Part shown: piece after piece, positions 16,042 through 25,747 of the stretch
Layout: each line of letters begins with the position of its first letter
How positions within the stretch are numbered: the stretch's first letter is position 1
Source: an uncultured Oxalicibacterium sp.
Lineage (GTDB): Bacteria; Pseudomonadota; Gammaproteobacteria; Burkholderiales; Burkholderiaceae_D
NCBI RefSeq assembly: GCF_913776015.1
Contig: NZ_CAJYMD010000038.1
Span: forward strand, 1-43,584
Length of the DNA: 43,584 nucleotides
Direction of reading: 5' to 3'
Notes under the pieces: generated by a model
What the model was told of the DNA's origin: nothing
Database searches by the model: none
The model's input: only the letters and a program-made list of their open reading frames with translations
Program-made: the position numbers and the translations under genes

Positions 16042-18293
16042 GCTCGCCCGACTTGAGTCAAATGTCGATGCTCGATCTGTTCCGACAGGAAGCCGACAAC
16101 CAGACGCGTATCCTCAATCACGGCCTTCTGCACCTGGAACAGTCGCCGAATGCAGCAGACCAGCTTGAAGCCTGCATGCGCGCTGCGCATTCGCTCAAGG
16201 GTGCGGCGCGCATCATCGGTCTGCAGGCCGGCGTCGATATCGCGCATGTGATGGAAGACTGCTTCGTCTTCGCCCAAAAAGGCACACTGCAACTGAAGCG
16301 CCGTCAGATTGACACGCTGCTGCAAGGCACCGACTTGCTGGCACGCATTGCGAATCCGCCGGATCAGGATGAATCTTGGGCGCTGCATGCAGGGCGTGCC
16401 GAAGTGGAAGCCTGCATTGCCAATCTTACCGCAGCCCAAAAAAACAGCGATGCCGATGAGGAAGCCATCCTGTCGCGTACCGTCGTTGACGAAGCGCCGA
16501 ACGAAAGTGCCGACAGTAACGAACGCAGCGAACCGGAATCACGCGATATCGGCAGTCGTTCGTTGCGCGTCAGCGCCGACAATCTGGATCGCTTGCTGAG
16601 CTTGAGCGGCGAATCGCTGGTCGAGTCGCGCCGACTGGCTACCTTCAAAGATGACATGCTGCGCCTGAAACGCCTGCAACGCGACACCGCCAAGACCATC
16701 GAGCAACTCGATCATCTGTTGAACGGTCGCATGACGGATGAACTCACGCAAAATGCCTTTCATGCACTGCGCAGCTTGCAGACGCAGTGCCAACACGTGG
16801 TGGCCGAGCAATTGGGCGAACTGGAAAGTTTCGATCGACGTTCACTGAATCTGTCGCAACGCCTTTACGATGAAGCGCTGGCGTGTCGCATGCGACCATT
16901 CTCCGACGGCACCAGCGGCTATTCGCGCATGGTACGCGACGTCGCGCACGCGCTGGGCAAATCGGTGCAGTTGCAAATCCTCGGACTGGATACCCGCATC
17001 GATCGCGACATTCTAGAAAAACTTGACGCACCGCTCGGACACTTGCTGCGTAATGCCATCGATCATGGCATCGAGATGCCGGCTGCACGCCGCCTCGCTG
17101 GCAAACCGGAACAGGGGCACATCACCATCGAGGCGCGCCATAGCGCCGGTATGTTGCTTGTCAATGTCAGCGACGATGGCGATGGCATCGATCTGGATCG
17201 TCTGCGACAGGCAATCGTGGCACGCAAGCTTTCGAACGCCGACACCGTGGCACGCCTGAGCGAGAGCGAATTGCTCGACTTTTTGCTGTTACCCGGTTTC
17301 AGCATGCGCGAAACCGTTACCGATATTTCGGGTCGGGGTATCGGCCTCGACGTCGTCGGCAACATGCTCAAGGAAGTACGGGGCACCATTCGCATCACCA
17401 GCGAAGCGGGCAAGGGCACACGCTTCCAGTTGCAATTGCCATTGACGTTGTCGGTGATGCGCAGTCTTCTGGTCAGCATTGACAACGAGCCTTATGCCTT
17501 TCCGCTTGCCTACGTCAACCGTACCCTGTGCTTGCAAGCCGATCAGCTTTCGATGCTGGAAGGGCGGCAACATTTTCATTTCGAAGGTCGTCAGATCGGA
17601 CTCGTCGCCGCACACCAGATTCTGCAAAAGGGCAGCCTGCACGGCAAGGACGAAGGCATTTCTGTCGTCGTGATCGGCAACCAGCATCAAACTTGCGGCA
17701 TTGCCGTCGATCGCTTTCTTGGTGAACGCATGCTGGTGGTACAACCGCTCGACGAACGCATCGGCAAAATCCCTGACATTCTGGCTGGCGCACTCATGGA
17801 GAACGGCGCACCGCTACTGATTCTCGATGTTGCCGACATGCTGCGCTCGGTAGAAAAACTGTCGCGCGATGGCCAGTTACAGACGGTGAAACAGGACGAT
17901 GGCATCGCTGTCGATCAGGCCCGCAAGAGAATCCTGATTGTCGATGATTCGTTGACCGTGCGCGAACTTGAACGCAAGCTGCTCGGCAACGTCGGTTATC
18001 AGGTCACGGTCGCGGTAGATGGCATGGATGGCTGGAATGCCGTACGTACCGACCATTACGATCTGGTCATCACGGACATCGACATGCCGCGCATGGACGG
18101 TATCGAGCTGGTGTCGCTGATACGGCAATCACCGAGCCTGGGCAAACTGCCGGTGATGATCGTGTCCTATAAGGACCGGGAAGAGGATCGCCAACGCGGG
18201 CTGGATGCCGGGGCCGATTACTATTTCACCAAAAGCAGTTTCCATGACGCCAGCTTGCTACAGGCTGTCAATGATTTAATCGGAGCAGCCTGA
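16038..18293 (+). CDS. wspE: WspE, hybrid CheA-type histidine kinase with receiver domain
   Basis: A 751-residue soluble kinase. The N-terminal HPt domain has CMRAAHSLKGAARIIG with phosphoacceptor H51. An acidic linker is followed by the dimerisation region and the HATPase (LLRNAIDHGIEMP; VSDDGDGIDLDRL; GRGIGLDVVGNML). A CheW-like regulatory domain ends near 620. The C-terminal receiver (about 630-750) has VDDS and ITDIDMPRMDG with a switch Lys. This is the classic WspE layout: it phosphorylates WspR and the esterase WspF. It starts inside the wspD stop (ATGA). Confidence 0.94.
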   Translation: MSSPDLSQMSMLDLFRQEADNQTRILNHGLLHLEQSPNAADQLEACMRAAHSLKGAARIIGLQAGVDIAHVMEDCFVFAQKGTLQLKRRQIDTLLQGTDLLARIANPPDQDESWALHAGRAEVEACIANLTAAQKNSDADEEAILSRTVVDEAPNESADSNERSEPESRDIGSRSLRVSADNLDRLLSLSGESLVESRRLATFKDDMLRLKRLQRDTAKTIEQLDHLLNGRMTDELTQNAFHALRSLQTQCQHVVAEQLGELESFDRRSLNLSQRLYDEALACRMRPFSDGTSGYSRMVRDVAHALGKSVQLQILGLDTRIDRDILEKLDAPLGHLLRNAIDHGIEMPAARRLAGKPEQGHITIEARHSAGMLLVNVSDDGDGIDLDRLRQAIVARKLSNADTVARLSESELLDFLLLPGFSMRETVTDISGRGIGLDVVGNMLKEVRGTIRITSEAGKGTRFQLQLPLTLSVMRSLLVSIDNEPYAFPLAYVNRTLCLQADQLSMLEGRQHFHFEGRQIGLVAAHQILQKGSLHGKDEGISVVVIGNQHQTCGIAVDRFLGERMLVVQPLDERIGKIPDILAGALMENGAPLLILDVADMLRSVEKLSRDGQLQTVKQDDGIAVDQARKRILIVDDSLTVRELERKLLGNVGYQVTVAVDGMDGWNAVRTDHYDLVITDIDMPRMDGIELVSLIRQSPSLGKLPVMIVSYKDREEDRQRGLDAGADYYFTKSSFHDASLLQAVNDLIGAA

Positions 18294-18295
18294 AC

Positions 18296-19324
18296 ATGCG
18301 TATCGGCATTGTCAATGACGTTCCCATGGTAGTTGAAATTCTACGGCGCGTGATCGCCCAGCGGCACGAGCATTCGCTGATTTGGGTCGCGCAGAATGGT
18401 GCACAAGCCGTTGAGATGTGTGCCTGGCAGTTGCCTGATGTGGTGCTGATGGATCTGGTGATGCCGAACATGGATGGCGTCGAGGCCACGCGTCGTATCA
18501 TGCAAGCGACGCCGTGCCCGATTCTGCTGGTCACCGCCGATCTCGGGGCAAATACGGAGATGATCTATCAGGCGCTCGGTCACGGTGCGCTGGATGCGGT
18601 CAAGACACCGACCATCAACGACAAGCAGCAGATGGACGCACAAGCGTTGCTGACACGGCTCGAACAGATCGACGCCATGCAAGCCAAGAAAAGCTTACAA
18701 CTCAATCCAACCGTCTCCTGCGCAATTGCACGCCCTGATGCGTCAACCAGACTGGTCGCCGTCGGTGCCAGTGCAGGTGGGCCCGCCGCACTGGCAACGA
18801 TGCTCGGCGGCCTGCCCAAGGATTTCCCGGCAGCCATCGTTGTAGTCCAGCATATCGATGCGGCCTTTGCCACCGGCATGGCGGAATGGCTGCAACAGCA
18901 ATGCCGTCTGCGCGTGCGCGTGGCATGCGAGAACGACATTCCCGAACCAGGCGTAGTGCTGATGGCCGGCACCGATCAGCATCTTCGTTTCAAGAGCCGC
19001 GAATCACTAGGTTATCTTGCGCCATCGCCCAAGGATGTCTATCACCCATCTATCGATGTGTTTTTCCAGAGCGTGGTGCGACAATGGCGCGGCCGCGCCG
19101 TCGGCGTGCTACTGACAGGCATGGGCCGCGACGGCGCAATAGGCCTGAAGGAAATGCATGAGCATGGCAGTCACACGCTGGTACAAGACCGCGAAAGCTG
19201 CACCGTCTATGGCATGCCGAAAGCCGCCGTCGCCTTACAGGCTGCCAGCGAAGTTTTGTCGATCACGGCGATAGCGCCGCGATTGCTCACTCTATTCAAT
19301 AACAAGGAACCAGACCATGGATAA
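18296..19324 (+). CDS. wspF: WspF, CheB-type receptor methylesterase
   Basis: A 342-residue two-domain protein. The receiver domain has phosphoacceptor D53 (LMDLVMPNMDG). The C-terminal methylesterase has the catalytic Ser in VGASAGGPAAL, His in VQHIDAAFATGMAEW and Asp in GMGRDGAIG. It removes receptor methyl groups and so resets signalling; loss of WspF in Pseudomonas locks the system on. It begins 2 nt after wspE and overlaps wspR by 8 nt. Confidence 0.94.
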   Translation: MRIGIVNDVPMVVEILRRVIAQRHEHSLIWVAQNGAQAVEMCAWQLPDVVLMDLVMPNMDGVEATRRIMQATPCPILLVTADLGANTEMIYQALGHGALDAVKTPTINDKQQMDAQALLTRLEQIDAMQAKKSLQLNPTVSCAIARPDASTRLVAVGASAGGPAALATMLGGLPKDFPAAIVVVQHIDAAFATGMAEWLQQQCRLRVRVACENDIPEPGVVLMAGTDQHLRFKSRESLGYLAPSPKDVYHPSIDVFFQSVVRQWRGRAVGVLLTGMGRDGAIGLKEMHEHGSHTLVQDRESCTVYGMPKAAVALQAASEVLSITAIAPRLLTLFNNKEPDHG

Positions 19325-20345
19325 CTCACCCGACATGCGCATCGAGCTGGGATTGCATATCCCGGACGACGAACGCAAGATCATGGTGTTGCTTGTCGAT
19401 GATCAGCCCATGGTGGGAGAAGCGATCCGACGCGCCCTGCTGAACGATCCGCATATCGATTTCCATTATTGCGAGTATGCCGACAATGCGCTCGCCGTTG
19501 CCGAGAAAACCCGCCCGACCGTCATCCTGCAGGATCTGGTGATGCCGGGTGTGGATGGATTGACGCTGGTAAGGCAATACCGCAGCAATCTTGTAACCGC
19601 CAATATTCCGGTCATCGTGCTCTCCACCCGCGAAGATGCCGAAGTCAAGCGCGATGCCTTCGCCGCCGGGGTCAACGATTATCTGGTCAAGGTGCCGGAA
19701 ACCATCGAGATGATCGCGCGCATTCGCTACCATGCACGCGCCTACAACAACATGCTGCAACGCGATGCAGCCTATCGCGCCCTGCGCGAAAGCCAGCAGC
19801 AACTGCAAAAGACCAACTTTGAACTGCAACGCCTGACCAATACCGATGGCCTCACCGGCATCGCCAATCGACGTTACCTCGACGAATACCTGAGCGCCGA
19901 GTGGCGCCGCGCACGACGTGAGCAAAAGGAAATTTCGCTGCTACTGATCGACATCGACAACTTCAAGTCCTATAACGATACATACGGCCATGTCGTCGGC
20001 GATCATGCGCTGAAGCAGGTCGCGCATGTCATGGAAACGAATATTCTGCGCTCCACCGATCTGTGCACACGCTATGGCGGCGAAGAATTCGCCGTGGTAC
20101 TTCCGGCAACAGGAAGACATGGCGCCATCGTTGCAGCCGACAAGATTTGCAAGGCTGTCGAAGCATTGAAGATTCCACACGAACAGTCGAGCACCGGCGA
20201 ATGGCTGACCGTCAGCATCGGCGTAGCCAGCATCGTGCCACAGGCTGAAGGCGGACCGGACGATCTGATTTCATTGGCAGACAAGAATCTTTATCAGGCA
20301 AAAAGTACCGGTAAAAATCGCGTTGTCTCTGATATCACCGCTTGA
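19317..20345 (+). CDS. wspR: WspR, response-regulator diguanylate cyclase
   Basis: A 342-residue output protein. The receiver domain has phosphoacceptor D73 (LQDLVMPGVDG). A helical linker leads to the GGDEF domain, with DGLTGIANRRY, IDIDNFKSYND and the active-site motif GGEEF at 254-258. A product-inhibition I-site, RSTD, lies five residues before it (245-248). All catalytic features are intact, so it should make cyclic-di-GMP when phosphorylated by WspE. It is the last gene of the operon. I see no strong terminator in the 164 nt that follow. Confidence 0.95.
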   Translation: MDNSPDMRIELGLHIPDDERKIMVLLVDDQPMVGEAIRRALLNDPHIDFHYCEYADNALAVAEKTRPTVILQDLVMPGVDGLTLVRQYRSNLVTANIPVIVLSTREDAEVKRDAFAAGVNDYLVKVPETIEMIARIRYHARAYNNMLQRDAAYRALRESQQQLQKTNFELQRLTNTDGLTGIANRRYLDEYLSAEWRRARREQKEISLLLIDIDNFKSYNDTYGHVVGDHALKQVAHVMETNILRSTDLCTRYGGEEFAVVLPATGRHGAIVAADKICKAVEALKIPHEQSSTGEWLTVSIGVASIVPQAEGGPDDLISLADKNLYQAKSTGKNRVVSDITA

Positions 20346-20509
20346 TCTCAAGAAATCGATCTATTTTTTCGTGCATTTGTCTAGCAAAGCTCGCAGAATG
20401 TTTGCATGGTAAAAGAGCGCAAGCTGAATAGAGAAGGATTGTCCCAGCCGGTTATGCTTAGTGAATAAATAAAGCAGAACGGCATGATGACTTGTCATAA
20501 GGAGATGCG

Positions 20510-23062
20510 ATGCACATACAAAGCAATCTTTCCGACATCTTCATCCAGACAATGGAGCAGGCGATCGACAGCATTGTCGTGATCGATGTGAATAACGATG
20601 TCGTCCTATTCAATCGTGCTGCCGAACAATTATGGGGAAGGCCCCGCGCCGAAGTGCTGGGGCGAAATGTCAGCATGTTGGTCCCGGACTATCTGAGTCC
20701 ATTCCACGACGGTTTCATCGATTCGAATCGTCGCACCGGACTGAATCGTCTAGTAGGCAGCAGTCGCGAAATTCCGATCAAGCAAAAAAATGGAGCAACG
20801 CGCTGGGGCTCGATGTCGCTGTCACGTGTAAAAACTGAGGGTGAAATCCTTTACACGGCTTTCATCAAAGACGTGACGGAGCAGCATATAGAACAAGAGC
20901 ACCATCGTCTATTGTCCATGGTCGCCGATCAGACCGACAACGCCATCGTTATCCTGGATGACAATTGGCAAATCCAGTATGCAAATAACGGTTTTACCAA
21001 GATGTTCGGCTTTGCCGCTGATGAGCTGATTGGGCAGCAACCGTTTGCACTTTTGCTACCACACTGGACTCCCGATAACGTGCAGTCCGTACGCAATCAT
21101 CTGACAAAAGGCCAGGCGTATTGCAGCGAAGAACTTGCCTGCAGGCGAGATGGTCGTCGAATTTGGTGCAGCGTCACCAGCAACCCCGTGCTCAACGAGA
21201 GCGGCCAGTTGATGAATATCGTCAACGTGCTGACAGAGATCACCCATTCGAAGATGCATGAAGTACTACAGCATCGCATGCTCGTAGCATTGGCACGTGA
21301 AGAACCCATCGCTACCGTAATGGAGATCGTCTGTGCCGAAATCGAGCGGGTTGCTCCCGATGTCGTCACGTCCGTTCTACGCGTCGATGAAGAGCGGCGC
21401 TTGCGTCCTTTGTCGGCACCCAGTTTACCGCACAGTTATTCGCAAGCAATCGATGGATTGCCGATCGGTCCCAAAGTCGGCTCGTGCGGTACCGCCGCTT
21501 ATCTCGGCGAGACTGTGGTGGTGCGAGATATCGCTACGGATCCTTTATGGGACGGCTATCGGGACCTTGTTCTACCCCTTGGCCTGTTCAGTTGCTGGTC
21601 GACCCCCATCAAATGTAGCAAAGGCCGTTCTATCGGTACGCTCGCATTCTATTATCGAGAAATTCGTGAACCGTCGACCTTTCATCGCCAATTGACCGAT
21701 GTTCTGGTGCCCTTGTGCGCACTCGCACTTGAACGGGAAGAAACACGTGGACAGATTCGGCGTCTGGCGTTTTATGACAGCCTGACCGAGCTACCGAACC
21801 GTAGCCTACTCCAGGCGAAAGCAGAACTGGCTTTGAGCGAAGCGCAACGCAATCATCATCAAGTTGCGGTGTTCTTTTTAGACATTGACCGTTTCAAGCA
21901 AATCAATGATCTTCATGGTCATCCAGTTGGCGACTTCTTGTTGCAAACGCTCGCGAAACGACTTGATCAACAGCGCAAAGTTAACGATATCGTCGGTCGT
22001 CTTTCAAGTGACGAGTTTGTTCTCGTCGTTCCGCAATGCGACGGTGGACAGGCGACTGAACTAGCCGAGCAATTGCGCGTCATGATCAGCAAGTCATGCG
22101 ATATCAATGGTGTCGCGATATTGCCGTCGGCAAGTATTGGCATCAGCCTGTTTCCCCAAGACGGCCATGATATTGGCACGCTATTGCATCGTGCCGATAC
22201 CGCGATGCATCAAGCCAAAGAGCAAGGGCGTGGTCGTTTCAGCTTTTTCAGCCATGAACTCAACCAGCTTGCGATCCGGCGCCAGGCGATGGAACGTGCT
22301 CTGCACGAAGCAATCTGTACCAATCAACTCGACTTGCACTATCAACCTCAGATTTGCATGCGTAACAATAAGCTGCATGGGGTGGAAGTTCTCGCGCGTT
22401 GGCGTCATTCCGTCATGGGAGACATATCACCTACCTGCTTTATTCCGCTCGCCGAAGAAAGCGGCATGATTGATCAATTGAGTCTCTGGGTGATTCGCAA
22501 AGCCTGTCGCCAGCTTTCGCATTGGCGCCAGCGAGGATTTTCGATTCCGATGATTGCGATCAATCTTTCGGCCACCAATTTCCATGATTCCAAACTACCG
22601 GAAATGATTTTGCGCACACTGCGTGAAAATGGGCTTCAGCCTGACGACCTGACGCTAGAGCTGACAGAAGGCGTGCTCATGGATACAAATCCGGAAACAA
22701 TGGAAACGGTACGCAAGTTGCACGATGTCGGCGTGCGACTCTCCATGGACGATTTTGGTACCGGCTATTCGAGTCTCAGTTATCTGCGCGATCTACCCAT
22801 TCAAGAACTCAAGCTTGATCGAAGTTTTGTACGCGATCTTTGCAGCAATGCCACGAGCCGTGCGCTCAGCGAAGCCATCGCACGTATTGGCGAAACATTG
22901 CAACTGACCGTCGTGGCAGAGGGCATTGAAGAGGAGGGGCAATATCAGATCCTTCAGCGGCAAGGCTATCATGTGGCACAAGGTTATCTGTTCGCCAAGC
23001 CGCTGGGCGCGGCAGATTTTGAAGACTGGATGAGAGAGGGTTTCTCGGCGATACCTCACTGA
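20510..23062 (+). CDS. PAS-PAS-GAF-GGDEF-EAL cyclic-di-GMP phosphodiesterase, DosP-like
   Basis: An 850-residue cytoplasmic multi-sensor protein. PAS1 (about 10-122) aligns by eye with the haem PAS of E. coli DosP: H66 falls on its haem-ligand His77 and R86 on Arg97, while Ser84 replaces the distal Met95. PAS2 is at about 135-255 and GAF at about 265-420 (VGSCGTAAYLGETVVVRDI). The GGDEF domain (about 430-595) is degenerate (SSDEF, no RxxD), so cyclase activity is unlikely. The EAL domain (about 605-845) keeps EVLAR, INLSATN, ELTEG, DDFGTGYSS, LKLD, AEGIE and the late Gln, so phosphodiesterase activity is expected. It lies just downstream of wspR but with its own 164-nt leader. AAGGAG precedes the ATG. 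Confidence 0.9.
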   Translation: MHIQSNLSDIFIQTMEQAIDSIVVIDVNNDVVLFNRAAEQLWGRPRAEVLGRNVSMLVPDYLSPFHDGFIDSNRRTGLNRLVGSSREIPIKQKNGATRWGSMSLSRVKTEGEILYTAFIKDVTEQHIEQEHHRLLSMVADQTDNAIVILDDNWQIQYANNGFTKMFGFAADELIGQQPFALLLPHWTPDNVQSVRNHLTKGQAYCSEELACRRDGRRIWCSVTSNPVLNESGQLMNIVNVLTEITHSKMHEVLQHRMLVALAREEPIATVMEIVCAEIERVAPDVVTSVLRVDEERRLRPLSAPSLPHSYSQAIDGLPIGPKVGSCGTAAYLGETVVVRDIATDPLWDGYRDLVLPLGLFSCWSTPIKCSKGRSIGTLAFYYREIREPSTFHRQLTDVLVPLCALALEREETRGQIRRLAFYDSLTELPNRSLLQAKAELALSEAQRNHHQVAVFFLDIDRFKQINDLHGHPVGDFLLQTLAKRLDQQRKVNDIVGRLSSDEFVLVVPQCDGGQATELAEQLRVMISKSCDINGVAILPSASIGISLFPQDGHDIGTLLHRADTAMHQAKEQGRGRFSFFSHELNQLAIRRQAMERALHEAICTNQLDLHYQPQICMRNNKLHGVEVLARWRHSVMGDISPTCFIPLAEESGMIDQLSLWVIRKACRQLSHWRQRGFSIPMIAINLSATNFHDSKLPEMILRTLRENGLQPDDLTLELTEGVLMDTNPETMETVRKLHDVGVRLSMDDFGTGYSSLSYLRDLPIQELKLDRSFVRDLCSNATSRALSEAIARIGETLQLTVVAEGIEEEGQYQILQRQGYHVAQGYLFAKPLGAADFEDWMREGFSAIPH

Positions 23063-23371
23063 TGCTCTCTTTTTGCACATCCGTCACCGACCTTGAATAA
23101 GGTTGATCAATCAATAGCGATGATCCGGCTGGTATCATGGCAGTCGGATCATCGTACGTCAGACGTCCTGAAAATGTCAGCAGCATGAAGCGGCCTCCAC
23201 CTATCACGAGGTGAACACAGGCCACGTACATGACCTCGTAGCGTTTCGCATGAGACCTGCACTGCCGTTCTTTCTGCTTCTCTTGCGATACCTCTCTCCT
23301 CTTTCCGTCGATGTCGCGACCTTGTTGCGACGTGTGCGCCCATCAACATATGTCCTGTGGAGGAAACTGAT
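23063..23371. other. Leader/intergenic region upstream of ybiO
   Basis: A 309-nt stretch without a convincing gene. The main structure is a perfect 10-bp inverted repeat, CGATGATCCG (23118-23127) and CGGATCATCG (23145-23154), around a 17-nt loop. Without a T-run it is either a weak terminator for the phosphodiesterase gene or an operator/leader element. A second, smaller stem (GTCGC / GCGAC) lies near 23310-23335. GGAGG at 23359-23363 serves the next gene. Confidence 0.5.
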
Positions 23372-25747
23372 TTGCATCCATGTTCTTACTGCCATCGAAC
23401 CAGCACGTTCATCCGTTCTTTTTTTTCTCGGCATAGGTTGATCTTGTTGCTCTCGATTTGGTTGATGGGAACAAGTACTACGCTCCATTCACAATCCCTA
23501 GCACCAGATTCCCATGAAAAGACGAAAACGTCTTACGCTGCTTTGGCTGATCTACTGGAAACCGAACAGACGCGCGACAAGCTGATCGCCGAGTTACGTG
23601 CGCTGGCCGATAAGCAGCATCCCGAAGAAAACGCTACAACCACACCGTCTGCAACGGCCACGTCAGCTAAAGAGACCGAACAGCCAACCAGCAAATCCGA
23701 AAAAACGTCTCCGATCAGCAAGGACAGCAATGTCCTATTCTCGCGCAACATTGCCGATGCGATTCAGGGTTTCATCGCAAGTGTTTCACATGATGTGAGC
23801 GATGCCATCAATGCCGTACGTCGTATCGATCAGGCAGACGATGCTGTCTCCATTTCCGGCTTCACGACCGAGGGCTGGCGAAACTTGTTGCTGAATCTGC
23901 TCATCGTCGCTGCCGCCACACTGGCAGCGTTCCATATCTTCCGCGCAATCGCGGCACGTATTTATCTGCGCAGTAACCGCTGGATCACAGCCGTGCCCAC
24001 GCATACCGGTAGCGATGCTGAAATGGAAAAGCGTTTCATCGGCTCGGGCTTGTATCGCAAGTCGCTCGCTATCGGCTTTGCGATGATCGTCGATACCGCC
24101 GCCATCCTGCTCGCCGGCGCGGTGGGTTATGCCGTTGGTTTATTCGCCGTCGGTGAAGCGGAGAAGATCGAGACCATTGAGTCGCTCTTCATCAATACTT
24201 TTGTCGCCGTCGAAATCGCCAAGGCCGTCGTGCGTGGCATCTTCTCACCGCGCTACGACCAGTTGCGGCTGTTCTCGATGCGTGACGATTTGGCGGCCTA
24301 CTGGTGTGCATGGCTGGAACGTGTCATCACCATCATGGGCTACGGCATTCTGGTTGCCGTACCTCTGGTAGCCGCCATCCTGTCCCCGACCGTAGGTCAA
24401 TTGCTGAGCGTGATCATCATGCTGGGCGTCTACCTCTATGCCATCGTTATCATCCGCCGCAATCGTCAATCGGTACGCAATAGTCTGGAGGGCTACGCCG
24501 ATACGGCATCCACCTCTTTCTTTTCGACGCTCATCCGCATCCTCGCGCGTGTCTGGCATACGCTGGCGATCGTCTACTTCACGGTCCTGCTGATCGTCAG
24601 CCAGATTGCGCCGCATGACGCCTTGCCCTTCATGGCACAGGCCACATTACAGACCCTGCTGGCAATCGGTATCGGCCTACTGCTGTCGGCCATCGTCAAT
24701 GCGGTGTTCCGGCAACACATTCGTCTATCCGACGATTTGCGCAAACGCCTGCCCATGCTGGAATCTCGCATCAACTCCTATGTCCCGCCGGCACTGAAGG
24801 GTTTCCATTTCCTGAACATGATGGTCGTGATACTGGTCGTGCTCGATGCCTGGCGTGCCTTCAACCTCAGCCAATGGATCACGTCGGATAGCGGTCGTGC
24901 GGTCGTCATTGCCACCGTACACGTTGCCATCATTCTGGTGATCGCCGCGCTGATCTGGACCACCATTGCCAGCATCATCGAACATCGTCTGAGTCCGCTC
25001 GGCATGGCGCAGCCTAGCGAACGCGAGAAGACGCTGCTCTCACTGTTCCGGAACGCGGCGCTGGTCGTCATCGTGACGTTGACCATTCTGGTCGTGCTGT
25101 CACAGATCGGTATCGATATCGCGCCGCTGATCGCCGGTGCGGGTGTGGTCGGTCTCGCCATCGGTTTCGGTGCACAAAAGCTCGTGCAGGATGTGATTAC
25201 GGGCGTGTTCATCCAGCTTGAGAATGGCATGAACCAGAACGACGTGGTGGAAGTGGCGGGCACCTTTGGTACTGTCGAGAAGATCACGATTCGCTCGGTC
25301 GGCATTCGCACGCTTGATGGCGGCTTTCATCTGATTCCGTTTTCCTCGGTAGACAAGGTATCGAATCACACGCGCGATTTTTCATATCACTACGGCGAGT
25401 ACGCTATCGCCTATCGCGAAGATGTGGACAACGCCATGCATCATCTGCGCGAAGCCTTCAAGGAATTGATGCAGGATGCCGAACTTGCACCATCCATCCT
25501 CGAAGAAATTGCTATTCCCGGCGTGACCTCGCTGCACGAACGCGGCTTCAATATTCGCGTGCTGATCAAGACGGCACCCGGCATGCAATGGCCGGTGCAA
25601 CGTGCATTCAATCGTCTGGTGACCAAGCATTTTGCGGCCGCCGGCATCGAGTTACCGTATCCGCATACCGTCCTGTCCTTTCATCAGGAAAAGGATGGTC
25701 ACACACCGCCATTGCCGATCATGCAAACCGGTCCGAACAGTGCATGA
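23372..25747 (+). CDS. ybiO: MscS-family mechanosensitive channel, YbiO type
   Basis: About 791 residues. A signal-peptide-like N-terminus is followed by a periplasmic helix pair (AALADLLETEQTRDKLIAELRALA) very like the start of E. coli YbiO. About ten membrane spans follow, and then the MscS core. Its pore-lining helix reads LIAGAGVVGLAIGFGAQKLVQDVITG, after which comes FIQLENGMNQNDVVEV and the cytoplasmic vestibule. The channel opens on membrane tension to release solutes during osmotic downshock. I prefer the TTG at 23372, 8 nt after GGAGG; a GTG at 23357 is in frame but overlaps that ribosome site. The stop overlaps the following HD gene by ATGA. Confidence 0.88.
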   Translation: MHPCSYCHRTSTFIRSFFSRHRLILLLSIWLMGTSTTLHSQSLAPDSHEKTKTSYAALADLLETEQTRDKLIAELRALADKQHPEENATTTPSATATSAKETEQPTSKSEKTSPISKDSNVLFSRNIADAIQGFIASVSHDVSDAINAVRRIDQADDAVSISGFTTEGWRNLLLNLLIVAAATLAAFHIFRAIAARIYLRSNRWITAVPTHTGSDAEMEKRFIGSGLYRKSLAIGFAMIVDTAAILLAGAVGYAVGLFAVGEAEKIETIESLFINTFVAVEIAKAVVRGIFSPRYDQLRLFSMRDDLAAYWCAWLERVITIMGYGILVAVPLVAAILSPTVGQLLSVIIMLGVYLYAIVIIRRNRQSVRNSLEGYADTASTSFFSTLIRILARVWHTLAIVYFTVLLIVSQIAPHDALPFMAQATLQTLLAIGIGLLLSAIVNAVFRQHIRLSDDLRKRLPMLESRINSYVPPALKGFHFLNMMVVILVVLDAWRAFNLSQWITSDSGRAVVIATVHVAIILVIAALIWTTIASIIEHRLSPLGMAQPSEREKTLLSLFRNAALVVIVTLTILVVLSQIGIDIAPLIAGAGVVGLAIGFGAQKLVQDVITGVFIQLENGMNQNDVVEVAGTFGTVEKITIRSVGIRTLDGGFHLIPFSSVDKVSNHTRDFSYHYGEYAIAYREDVDNAMHHLREAFKELMQDAELAPSILEEIAIPGVTSLHERGFNIRVLIKTAPGMQWPVQRAFNRLVTKHFAAAGIELPYPHTVLSFHQEKDGHTPPLPIMQTGPNSA

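Noticed and set aside
23211-23441. A hydrophobic 76-codon plus-strand frame overlapping the ybiO start
   Set aside because: GTG start with no Shine-Dalgarno, and it overlaps the better-supported channel gene and its GGAGG. The hydrophobicity comes from pyrimidine-rich leader DNA.
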